Positions 26,631 to 35,800 of a stretch of DNA of 64,000 nucleotides are shown one piece after another. The notes beneath the pieces were generated by a model. The model saw only the letters and a program-made list of their open reading frames with translations. It was not told where the DNA came from and did not search any database. Numbering within the stretch: position 1 is the first letter of the stretch; the number at the start of each line of letters is the position of its first letter. This DNA comes from Vibrio sp. Y2-5 (GTDB lineage: Bacteria; Pseudomonadota; Gammaproteobacteria; Enterobacterales; Vibrionaceae), in assembly GCF_014596725.1 (NCBI RefSeq), contig NZ_JACVEG010000004.1:186001-250000 (forward strand), written 5' to 3'. A program made the translations under genes and the position numbers.

Positions 26631-27098
26631 TTAGAAAAACTTGATCGCTCCCCTACCACCAATCTTTTCTTCTTTAGGTTCTACTTCTGCTGGCTGTGGT
26701 TTTGGTTTTGAATTCGGCTTCTTATTTGTTTTTTCTTGCGCTGTTTTTTTCTTTTCCTGCTTTCTGTTTTTCTTTTCTGCTTGAGGCTTTGCTGGCACGA
26801 CTTCTACGTCTTCAACCGCCTCTTCCGTCACAGGGGCGTCACAAATAACCAAGTAAAACTCTTGGTTAAATTCGATTAAATCACCATCATACAGTTTCCG
26901 GCGCTTGCGGATTTCCACCTCACCGTTAACGGCAACATAACCTTCTGTAATCGCATACTTCGCTTCACCACCACCACTGACTGCATCAGCAATTTTCAGA
27001 ACTTTATAAAGCTCAATGGGTTGGTTATCAACTTCTACGCCAATAGCCTCTATCTCGATTTCTTCATCATTTTCAAAATCGGATTCAAATTCGTTCAT
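26631..27098 (-). CDS. S4 domain RNA-binding protein (YbcJ-like) with basic tail
   Basis: 155 residues. After an acidic N-terminus (residues 1-24) an S4 domain runs from about 28 to 90: IELYKVLKIADAVSGGGEAKYAI, then YVAVNGEVEIRKRRKLYDGDLIEF. This is the fold found in YbcJ/YaaA and ribosomal S4. A long Lys/Pro/Glu-rich disordered tail (about 95-150) with repeated KK motifs is fused to it; YbcJ itself is only about 70 residues. Probable RNA binding, target unknown. Confidence 0.8.
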   Translation of the reverse strand: MNEFESDFENDEEIEIEAIGVEVDNQPIELYKVLKIADAVSGGGEAKYAITEGYVAVNGEVEIRKRRKLYDGDLIEFNQEFYLVICDAPVTEEAVEDVEVVPAKPQAEKKNRKQEKKKTAQEKTNKKPNSKPKPQPAEVEPKEEKIGGRGAIKFF

Positions 27099-27211
27099 TT
27101 CACATACCCATAAAATTTTTCTGCAGTTTAGCGTTTTACACTTTGTTTATAAACCGAAACTCATTTATAAAACTAAACTAAAGGAAAGCGTATAGAAAAG
27201 GATGACTAATA

Positions 27212-28006
27212 ATGCGCAGAATTTGGGTAGCCATGTTAAGTGGATTAACATACATGCCAATGGGCTATGGAGAAACAGTCACTGTTGAAATTCTCACTGA
27301 TGAGTCCTACCCGCCTTATACTTATGCGGAGGATGGCGAAGCCATTGGTATTTATCCAGATATCGTTCATGCAATAGATGAAAAGCTCAACGATTTCGAT
27401 ATAACTATTCGCCCTGTTCCTTGGAAGAGAGGGCTGAAATTGATTGAATCTGGACGCAGTTTTGCGTTAATGCCGCCCTATTTTCATCCGGAGAGTCGTG
27501 ATTATATTTCCCCTTACTCTCGTCCAATGCTTAATGAAGAAGTCGTTGTTTTTTGTGACAACAAAGTGATCAGTAAAAGCCCTAGGAAAATATGGCCTGA
27601 AGATTTCTATGGGCTAATCATTGGCATTAACTCAGGGTTCAATATAGGTGGGCCTGATTTCTGGCAAGCATCAGACGAAGGGAAATTGACTGTCTCTGAA
27701 GCTAAGGGAAACCAACTCAATCTTATTAAATTGCGTAGTCGGAGAATTGACTGCTATGTGAATGACCGCATCTCAATCCTTTGGGAAACAAAGCGTTTAC
27801 TTGAAGAAGAAGTACTAGTGAAGCCTCTTACTTTTAGTCTTGCTACACATATTAATACTGAATCGGGATATATGGCTTACACCAACGTCAACGAAGAGAA
27901 GTATCCATATAAAGAAAAATTTGTCAGAGAATTCGATGACGCGCTTATCGAGCTGCAAAACTCAGGGGAAATAGAGAAAATTGTTCAATATTACACCGGA
28001 GAATAA
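27212..28006 (+). CDS. Periplasmic solute-binding protein, family 3 (PBPb)
   Basis: 264 residues with a short signal peptide (about 1-20). Mature start VTVEILTDESYPPYTYAEDGEAIGIYPDIVHAI is typical of SBP_bac_3 domains. It has no permease or ATPase next to it. The same domain occurs twice in the hybrid kinase at 32883-36560, so this may be a free ligand-binding protein feeding the signalling cluster. That link is inference. A ribosome site AAAGGATG precedes the ATG. Confidence 0.82.
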   Translation: MRRIWVAMLSGLTYMPMGYGETVTVEILTDESYPPYTYAEDGEAIGIYPDIVHAIDEKLNDFDITIRPVPWKRGLKLIESGRSFALMPPYFHPESRDYISPYSRPMLNEEVVVFCDNKVISKSPRKIWPEDFYGLIIGINSGFNIGGPDFWQASDEGKLTVSEAKGNQLNLIKLRSRRIDCYVNDRISILWETKRLLEEEVLVKPLTFSLATHINTESGYMAYTNVNEEKYPYKEKFVREFDDALIELQNSGEIEKIVQYYTGE

Positions 28007-28127
28007 TTCCAACATAACATTACCCACTTTCCCACTTGGAAAGTTCGCTTTTCCACATCTTCTGTAAGAAAAACCCTATAGTAGTTCCAAGAGTTAACAC
28101 TTAACGAATTAACCGAGGGTATACAAC

Positions 28128-28721
28128 ATGACAACCAACACAAAAACTGCACTGATTATCGACAGTTTCCCAATGGTACAACAAGCGATGCAACAGATGC
28201 TTAAAGCGAACAATGGCTTTGACAAAGTATTGTTAGCCGGCGACGCTTTTGCAGCGGCATCAGCATTAAGACAACATGATATTGACTTAATCATATTAGA
28301 TATTCAGCTGGTAGGTTTTGATGGTTTGGATTTCCTACGACGTATGAGAGCAAAACAGTTCGCAGGTAAGATATTGTTTGTATCAAGCAATGAACACAGT
28401 ATGTATTCGAATGCTGCTAAAAAAATGGGCGCAAATGGCTATGTACTAAAAACAGAAAGTACAGAGATCATTCAAGATGCTATTTCTAGTGTCCTACGCG
28501 GCTACAATGTATTCAAACACAACAGCGACAACGAATTTTCGGCATTATCAAAACGCGAAACCATTGTGTACAACTACCTTGTAAAAGGTTTTACCAACAA
28601 GCGTATTTCTGAACTGCTATCAATCAGTACAAAAACAGTAAGTACATACAAGAGTCGTATTTTGAACAAATGTAATGTGGATTCAATTATTGAACTCGTA
28701 CAACTGAAAGAGTCCGCTTAA
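28128..28721 (+). CDS. LuxR/NarL-family response regulator, receiver partly degenerate
   Basis: 197 residues. Receiver at 7-118 with Asp58 (LIILDIQLVGFDG) and Lys at VLKTES. The usual acidic pair is incomplete: IIDSFP has only Asp12 followed by Ser, where the homologue at 31113 has Asp-Asp. C-terminal helix-turn-helix (about 135-195: LSKRETIVYNYLVKGFTNKRISELLSIS). Similar to EvgA/BvgA and to the regulator at 31113-31721. GAGGG precedes the ATG. The reduced Mg2+ site suggests altered phosphorylation. Converges with the LysR gene with a 4-base overlap of the ends. Confidence 0.88.
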   Translation: MTTNTKTALIIDSFPMVQQAMQQMLKANNGFDKVLLAGDAFAAASALRQHDIDLIILDIQLVGFDGLDFLRRMRAKQFAGKILFVSSNEHSMYSNAAKKMGANGYVLKTESTEIIQDAISSVLRGYNVFKHNSDNEFSALSKRETIVYNYLVKGFTNKRISELLSISTKTVSTYKSRILNKCNVDSIIELVQLKESA

Positions 28722-29617
28722 GGCGCTGAAAATCTATCGACTTTCTTTTTGATAATATCTGAAAGCAAAATGTGCAAGGGATTGCTTTTGTTACTCGCCT
28801 TCATCACCGTCACCAACGAATAATTATCAATTTTTTGGTATATCTCCGGAAGAACACGGAAGCAGAATCTATCATCCGTGACATCAAACAATTGACTAAT
28901 CGAAAACCCTCCAATTTTATCAATTGTGTTCAACATACAAATTAAGTTATCAACGTAGGCATACTCGTTCAGGTCATGCCCTACCGCCGCTGTAATTTCT
29001 TGCAGTATCGCTTTTATGTCGTGCCTACCGCGCGCCGCCATTCCAACGAATGGTAAATTGAGTATTTCTTCATCACTCAAATTTGCCAATCGGGAGGGAA
29101 GAATAACACCGTGACGTAATAACTTGATGCGCCCCTGATACATCGATTTGCTTAATGTAGGATTAAAGTAATTCACACCTAAATCAATATTTCCGTTGAT
29201 GATATCTTGCGTAGTGTTGTTGTCATAAGTTAGCAACGAAATAGAGGCATTGGGGAATGTTGCTTTAAGACCCATCAACAGATCTGAACCAAACTGCATG
29301 TGCATTACGGGCATAATAGCGATAGAGATGTCACCATCATAGTTCTCGCTATCGATGGTATTTTTAGCAAGTGCTGACTGAATGGTGTTGATTCCATCGA
29401 TGATATTTGGAACCACTTCTTCAGTAAAAGCCGTGGGTTCAAGACCTTGGTTGTCTCGGACAAAAAGAGGATCATCGAGCTGCTCACGCAATTTGGACAA
29501 TTGCTTACTCACCGCACTTTCAGTCACCCCAAGTGCACGGCCAGCTAACTTTAAGTTTTTGTGTTTGTACAATAAAACAAATGTTTGCAGTAAGTTGTAG
29601 TCTAAATTATTTGGCAT
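28718..29617 (-). CDS. LysR-family transcriptional regulator
   Basis: 299 residues. N-terminal winged helix: DYNLLQTFVLLYKHKNLKLAGRALGVTESAVSKQLSKLREQL, then DDPLFVRDNQGLEPT. The rest is a substrate-binding effector domain (about 90-295). It is the most downstream gene of the minus-strand signalling block, 128 bases after the diguanylate cyclase. An inverted repeat at 29646-29674 upstream of its start may be its own operator. Ligand and targets unknown. Confidence 0.88.
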   Translation of the reverse strand: MPNNLDYNLLQTFVLLYKHKNLKLAGRALGVTESAVSKQLSKLREQLDDPLFVRDNQGLEPTAFTEEVVPNIIDGINTIQSALAKNTIDSENYDGDISIAIMPVMHMQFGSDLLMGLKATFPNASISLLTYDNNTTQDIINGNIDLGVNYFNPTLSKSMYQGRIKLLRHGVILPSRLANLSDEEILNLPFVGMAARGRHDIKAILQEITAAVGHDLNEYAYVDNLICMLNTIDKIGGFSISQLFDVTDDRFCFRVLPEIYQKIDNYSLVTVMKASNKSNPLHILLSDIIKKKVDRFSAP

Positions 29618-29645
29618 AACAAATCCGATTCTCTACCACACGTTT

Positions 29646-29674
29646 GCAAAACAGCAACTTAAAGTCTGTTTTGC
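29646..29674. promoter_or_regulatory. Perfect inverted repeat upstream of LysR gene
   Basis: GCAAAACAG (29646-29654) and CTGTTTTGC (29666-29674), 11 bases apart, centre about 43 bases before the LysR start. No T-run follows on either strand, which argues against a terminator. Possible autoregulatory operator. Confidence 0.4.
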
Positions 29675-29745
29675 GAAAGAACTCTTATCTCTGCAAACAA
29701 TTTATCACTCTTATTGAGTATTGGCGAATCCATCAAGGGACTGAA

Positions 29746-31095
29746 TTATTCCTGTTTATCTTTATACAAATTTTCATCAGCTCGGCGGATAGCTGATTCG
29801 ACAGGCTCGTTTTCCATCATTTCAACAACGCCCACCGACACTCCAACACTTAGAGCGTATGGAGAAAATGTGGTTTCACAAACACACTCCTTTAAACGAA
29901 GAGCTAACTTGGCAGCGTTCGCTTTTTTACAGCCAGGCAATACCGCAAGAAACTCATCACCGCCGGAGCGAATTAAGTAGTCCGTATCACGGAATACTTC
30001 TTTCATGGCATTAGCTATTTGCTTTATCGCTTCGTCGCCAACATGGTGTCCATAGGTGTCATTGATCGTTTTCAGCTTATTACCATCAATAGCAAGGATA
30101 CTGGCCCCTTTCTCCTTGATGGCATTTTTGAAATCGTCGCTTTCAAGCACGTTTCGGTTCATAAGACTCGTCATCTGATCGTGGACAATACTGCTTTCTG
30201 CTTCGCTAAGTTTGATCTTATTAAGATGCAATTCTTTAAATCGGTATAAAACAAATCCGCTCGCTAACCAAAGGATAAAGAAAAACACAAAAGTGTTATA
30301 GACAATAGATAACACCGGAACTCTATACACATAGACGGTTGAGTTATCCGCTACAAAGTCAATGGTGTAGGCAAACTTACTGTCAGTCGTTTCGTTACCG
30401 TAAATAAAGTCATAGAAAGTTACACCATTGATGACTTTCTTTTCTACACGAACTTCCGATGCCCCTTCAAAACGCAACATGAATATATCAATATTCACAT
30501 CACCAATGATGCCGCCTTGGAAATAGATTGGACTCGATACGGTGATAAACACCTTTCCTTCTTCATTTTGATATGGGTCTGATATCAGTATCCGATCGAC
30601 CAATCGTCTCTCAGAAGCTTCTAAAGCACAATTTCGTTGACCAGAACACTGCTCAATTTCGATATTGGCGTCTTTCTTATCGACTGACGTCAAGGAGCTG
30701 ATGTAAGAGCGGTAATACATCACATCTTCTTCCGGCAGAATAGTCGGCATTTCCTCAACCAACTGATGAAACTCGTTTTCAATTGCAATATCAATATTGG
30801 TCAGTTCATCACTCACATTAAAGTGGGAAAGGCGGCGATTTTGACCATCTGGTAGCGTTTGGTTTTCCGTTTCAATGGCGTCGTACTTACTCACTTCACT
30901 TTCAAGTATTTTGCCAGTGAAAAAGAGCACTTGGTTGTACTGCGCCATTGTTTTCGAAAATTTTTCAAACTCCAGTTCACGTTCATTAATATGCGAATCC
31001 ACATAAAATCCCATCGAGATCACGTAAAGGATCAAGCTGACCATAAAACTGGTCAGCACAATTTCGTTAATGTTTTTTTTTGTTGTCATCGCCAT
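29746..31095 (-). CDS. Membrane diguanylate cyclase (GGDEF)
   Basis: 449 residues. Membrane helix at about 13-34, a periplasmic Cache-like domain, a second helix at about 267-290 and a GGDEF domain from about 300. The active site RSGGDEFLAVLPG (GGDEF at 378-382) is intact, and the RxxD inhibitory site (RDTD) lies five residues before it. It should make cyclic di-GMP with product feedback. It lies 17 bases after the LuxR-type regulator in the same direction, so kinase, EAL protein, regulator and cyclase form one operon with opposing c-di-GMP activities. Confidence 0.93.
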   Translation of the reverse strand: MAMTTKKNINEIVLTSFMVSLILYVISMGFYVDSHINERELEFEKFSKTMAQYNQVLFFTGKILESEVSKYDAIETENQTLPDGQNRRLSHFNVSDELTNIDIAIENEFHQLVEEMPTILPEEDVMYYRSYISSLTSVDKKDANIEIEQCSGQRNCALEASERRLVDRILISDPYQNEEGKVFITVSSPIYFQGGIIGDVNIDIFMLRFEGASEVRVEKKVINGVTFYDFIYGNETTDSKFAYTIDFVADNSTVYVYRVPVLSIVYNTFVFFFILWLASGFVLYRFKELHLNKIKLSEAESSIVHDQMTSLMNRNVLESDDFKNAIKEKGASILAIDGNKLKTINDTYGHHVGDEAIKQIANAMKEVFRDTDYLIRSGGDEFLAVLPGCKKANAAKLALRLKECVCETTFSPYALSVGVSVGVVEMMENEPVESAIRRADENLYKDKQE

Positions 31096-31112
31096 ATTAT
31101 GTGAACTAACTA

Positions 31113-31721
31113 TTAGATAATGTTTTTGTTGATGCTCATTAACTCAACAATCGATTTGACGTTGTACTTCTCCAATATACGAGATTTATACGTACTAATT
31201 GTTTTCGGACTTAGAGACAGAATGCTAGCAATCTCTTTGTTACATTTGCCATCAACCAAGTAAGTGAAAACGACAAGTTCTTGTTTAGACAGTTGAACAT
31301 CGTTTGACCCACTGTCTTTCATTAGTTTGTAGAAACTATAGCCGTTTAAAATACATTCAACCGCATCATTAAGAATATTTAAATCTTCTGACTTACAGAC
31401 ATATCCGTCTGCACCCAGTTTGTAAGCCGTTTCAGAGTAGAGTCGGCTATCGTTGGCAGATATAAACAATGATTTGCCCGTAAAGCCATGAGACTTTATA
31501 CGACGTAACAACTCAAAGCCATCTGACTTTACTAGATTTACATCTAAGATTAAAAAGTCGATTTGTTCTTTTTGAATCAGTTTTTGCGCTTTAATTGGAT
31601 CTTGTTCAACGATGATAGTTTCGAATCGTCCGCCTTTGTCTAAAAGTTGTTTGATTGCAGCACATACTAGTGGGTGATCGTCGACAACAAGACAAGTTAA
31701 AGAAGTATTTGTTTGAATCAT
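31113..31721 (-). CDS. LuxR/NarL-family response regulator (EvgA/RocA-like)
   Basis: 202 residues. Complete receiver with Asp14-Asp15 (LVVDDHPLVCAAI), phospho-acceptor Asp60 (FLILDVNLVKSDG) and Lys in VCKSED. C-terminal helix-turn-helix: LSKQELVVFTYLVDGKCNKEIASILSLSPKTISTYKSRIL. Its position after a BvgS-like kinase and an EAL receiver protein makes it the transcriptional output of that kinase. It is a paralogue of the regulator at 28128-28721. Confidence 0.92.
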   Translation of the reverse strand: MIQTNTSLTCLVVDDHPLVCAAIKQLLDKGGRFETIIVEQDPIKAQKLIQKEQIDFLILDVNLVKSDGFELLRRIKSHGFTGKSLFISANDSRLYSETAYKLGADGYVCKSEDLNILNDAVECILNGYSFYKLMKDSGSNDVQLSKQELVVFTYLVDGKCNKEIASILSLSPKTISTYKSRILEKYNVKSIVELMSINKNII

Positions 31722-31735
31722 TTTGGGTAGCCTCG

Positions 31736-32893
31736 TTAAGCCATTAATTTATATTCAATTGGTTGGGGTCTGCCTGTAAAATAACCTTGGCAAAGATCTA
31801 TCCCCATGCTCTGTAAATGCGCCCAAGTTTCATTGTCTTCGACTCCCTCAGCAACAAGACGCATACCCAGTTGTTTCGCCATTGAAACAACCAAAGAAAG
31901 AATCGCGTTTTTCCTTTTATCGCGATGACAGGACGTAATCAGCGCCCTATCGATTTTCATTTCGGTGAACGGTAAGTCCGCAAGTTTTATTAGCGAAGAA
32001 TATCCCGCGCCGAAATCGTCAATAGCCAGCTCAACGTCGTTAAGACGTAAGCGAGCGAAGTTTTCAAACATGGTTGGATTGTGTTTGTACACTTCCATTT
32101 CCGTCATTTCGATAATCAAATTTCGGGGAGAAAAATCATAACGCTCACAATACTCAAGCACCTGAAAAGCAAAGTTTGAATCACCGAAATTGGCTAAGGC
32201 CGCGTTCACTGAAATAGACCCCGATAGCTTTCCACTACGATGGTCTTCCAATGCTTGTTCCAATACGTAGAAAAACAGACGCACATGCCATTGTTCTTTA
32301 TCGATAATCGGCAAAAAAGCATTTGGGCTTAGATAACCATACTCTGGATGATTCCAACGAATGAGAACCTCATTACCGCTTTGCGTATCATTGTCAAAAT
32401 GGCATTGTGGTTGATAAAAGTTGACCAACCGGTTTGAGTCGAAAGCTGAATCCAGATCTGAACGTAAGAACTCGATCACGTTGTCACTCACCTTAGGAGT
32501 AGGATTCGCCTGAGCAACTGATTTCAGTACTGATGCCAAATCTGTATTCGAGATTGGCTTCTTCTGTGATGCAATGATGCCAAGACCAAGTTGGCGACAC
32601 ATCATTTCAGCCAACGCAATAATGCTTTTGTCATGGCCGCTCAATAGACACAATTTACCTTGGTAATTTTGCTTTTTAAGCGCATTTAAAAACGTTAAGC
32701 CATCTTCTTCCGGCATAGACAAATCACAAAATACAAGATCAAACTCTTGAATCTCACAAATTGCCAAACCGTGTTTGCTACTTTGTGCAACACGTACATC
32801 GTCAATACCAAAGGTCTTCAACTGTATTTTCAGCGTAATACACTGAATAGGATCATCGTCAACGATAAGTACTCGTTGAATTCTATAAGACAT
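31736..32893 (-). CDS. Receiver-EAL cyclic di-GMP phosphodiesterase (RocR-like)
   Basis: 385 residues. Receiver (about 6-120) with DDD near residue 12 and Asp57 (LVFCDLSMPEEDG), then an EAL domain (about 148-380). Catalytic motifs are kept: the EAL motif is NEVLIRW with Glu present, then VNAALANF, IEMTEME, AIDDFGAGYSSL, MKIDRAL and VAEGVED, so it is predicted active. No DNA-binding domain follows, unlike V. cholerae VieA. Pseudomonas RocR has the same layout. Its start overlaps the kinase gene end by 11 bases, which argues for coupled expression. Confidence 0.92.
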   Translation of the reverse strand: MSYRIQRVLIVDDDPIQCITLKIQLKTFGIDDVRVAQSSKHGLAICEIQEFDLVFCDLSMPEEDGLTFLNALKKQNYQGKLCLLSGHDKSIIALAEMMCRQLGLGIIASQKKPISNTDLASVLKSVAQANPTPKVSDNVIEFLRSDLDSAFDSNRLVNFYQPQCHFDNDTQSGNEVLIRWNHPEYGYLSPNAFLPIIDKEQWHVRLFFYVLEQALEDHRSGKLSGSISVNAALANFGDSNFAFQVLEYCERYDFSPRNLIIEMTEMEVYKHNPTMFENFARLRLNDVELAIDDFGAGYSSLIKLADLPFTEMKIDRALITSCHRDKRKNAILSLVVSMAKQLGMRLVAEGVEDNETWAHLQSMGIDLCQGYFTGRPQPIEYKLMA

Positions 32894-35800
32894 GATTGTT
32901 TATCCACGCTTTTGTTTGTTCAATACTGGTAGTGATATTGCCTACCAAATGCTCAAATAATTGGTCGATGTTGCCATCAGAGTTCAACAATCCATTTTCT
33001 AAATCCATTGCACTTTGTTGAACCGTGATTTCACCAATCGTTCCAGAACCACCTTTAATACGGTGAACAATTTCCTTGGTTAACTTGCGGTCGCCTTTGT
33101 TTTCTAATAGCAAAGCCAAGTCACTTTCCATAGTATCTACATACACTTGTGACAAAACTTGAGCGTCTCCTGCATCGTATTTCGCCAACCAAATATCAGC
33201 ATCTGATATGTCAGAAGAAAGATATTGCGCAAGCAGTTTATACATTCGATTAATGCCATAAGGTTTGTACAACATGGTATCGAAACCAGAGTTCGCAGCC
33301 TTCTCATTCGCGACTCGAGAATCTTCAGCAGTACAACCAATTAGCGTTATATGGTTTAACTCTGGTTGCAAGCGAACGCGATTCACGAGTTCATAGCCAT
33401 CCATTACTGGCATATGGCAATCGGTGATTAGAATGTCGTATTCCTTCGGTTTTGCTTGTAAAAGCTCAAGTGCAATTAAACCGTTATCGACAATATCAAC
33501 GTCCACTCCCAATTCGACTAATTGTTGTTTGAACACCAACTGATTAATTGGATTGTCTTCAGCAACCAGCACTTTGCCTTTCAGTAGAGAACGCATATTT
33601 TCTTCATCAGAAACTGGCATTTTTTCATTGCCGACAACTGCATCGAACAATAGATCTGGAAAGAAAGGGGTTGAGTTCAGGTAGACACAATGACCATTGC
33701 TGCTGCGGAACACATCAAGGTTTTTCTTGATAATAATGTTGTGTTGAAACTCACAGCTGCGCTCATCGAAATTTTCTTCGTCATAAATATCAATATTTTC
33801 GAGTGAACAAGCACTACCGCTGTTGCTCGTCCATATATTTATCCAATTGGCGATCAACGGGTCTGTGCCGTGATAAGTTGCACATACCACTTTCAGCGAC
33901 TCTTCATATGTGCGAACCAGTTCGTGAGGAATGGTAAACGACACTGTTGTCCCAATATTTGGTTCACTATCAATGTTAATCTTACCGCCCATAACAGTGA
34001 CCAAGTTGTGGACAATTGCCAAACCTAAACCTGTACCGCCGAATCGACGAGCAATTGTAGAGTCAGCCTGGAAGAACGGATTAAATACGCCCTTGATGAC
34101 ATCTTTACTCATCCCAACGCCAGTATCTGTTACTGCAAGAGATACCTGATTTTCATCCAGTGAAACATCAACTCTAATTTTTCCAGCATCGGTAAACTTG
34201 ATCGCATTCGACAGTAAGTTATTAATAATCTGACTGAAACGTAGTGCATCGATTTTAACCACTTTTACCGTCGTTGGTTGCCAATTCACCTCAAACTTGA
34301 GTCCTTTCTTCTGAGCTGAAGCACAATGAACTCGCAGCAATTCTCCTGCTTCACGCAGCAAATGGCATTCACCCAAATCCAGTTCAAGTTGCTGAGCTTC
34401 TAGCTTTGAGAAATCCAAGATATCGTTCACTAACAAATGCAGATGGCGAGTAGAAGTAATGATGTTATTGATCATCATTAGAGTGTCTTCATCATCAGTG
34501 CGAATTTTCAACATTTCTAACAAACCGGCCATACCGGCAATTGGCGTACGAAGTTCATGGCTCATACTGGCCAAGAAACGTTCACGTGCTTGTACTGCAT
34601 GCTGCGCTGTTTCATTCGCTGCACGCAATGCACGCTCTTGCTCTTTCTGTGCCGATACATCATGTACAACAGTTAAGACAAATTCTTCGTTACTACCAGA
34701 GCCGCTGATACGAGTTCTGAAATAATCAATCGTCTGCAAACCGGCACTACACATCTGAACATCCACGTCACGCTGAATGGTTTCACCCACTTTTAGCACG
34801 CGTGATAGTTCTTCACCATTTTCAATCACCTTATAATCAGGGCGTTCCTTCTGAGAAAGGCTGCAGTTCTTACACTTACCGCTTTCGACACCACAACAGT
34901 TGCTCAGCAACAACTTGTGGCTCGCATCGTGAATGAAGATTTGGTTCGGTAACCCGTTAATAATGTTCTGTAGGAAACGTAAATCATTCTGTGTTCTTTG
35001 CGCTTCTTTTTCTTTCAGTGATACCTTCAACTGAAAATTTTTCTTCCACAGATAAAAGATAAAGACGAGTAATAGAATAATGCTGGCAAGAATCGACAAG
35101 CCAACAATGACGTAGTTTTTGTCATAACCATAGACGATATTGAACTGCGTATACCCATTTTGTAGACGATGCAACTCTTTAGGGTTGATAGTTGAAGCTA
35201 CTCCGTCAATCAGATCACTGATTTGTCGTCCATCTTCTCTTACCATGATCGCAATATCGATCTCTTTATACGAGTTACGCTTAATAACGAGCCTATCGTC
35301 ATCATCATTTGCAACCAGATAATCGAGTATATCTTCACGCACGTAAGCTTGACGTAACTTGCCATCTCTCAGATCTTCCATTAACTGCTTAATGCTGACG
35401 TAAGTAATTGTACTTTCGCCAAAAACTCTATTCTTAACGCTTTGATAAGCAGGAGTGTCGTCAAACAAAACGCCTTCTTTCGCTTTCTCTTTATAGGTCA
35501 AACCCTTATAACTAATTGGATAGTATTTGATCGATGCCAGTGGGTTCGATACCGCAGTCCAGTCAAGATCATGAGAATCCATGACAACGGCTGGAACAAA
35601 ATCTATCTTTTTTTGCTCAAGTAATCCTAGAGGTGTTTCATCATCTGGCAGAGGAACATACTGGAACCGCATTGATGTACGAATTTCAATTAACTTGAGT
35701 AAGTCAGGAAGAAAGCCCGCAATTTCACCGCTGGTATCGCGATAAAACAGGGGATATGAGTCATCCCAAAACGAATATCGAATCGTTGGGTTGCCGTCTG

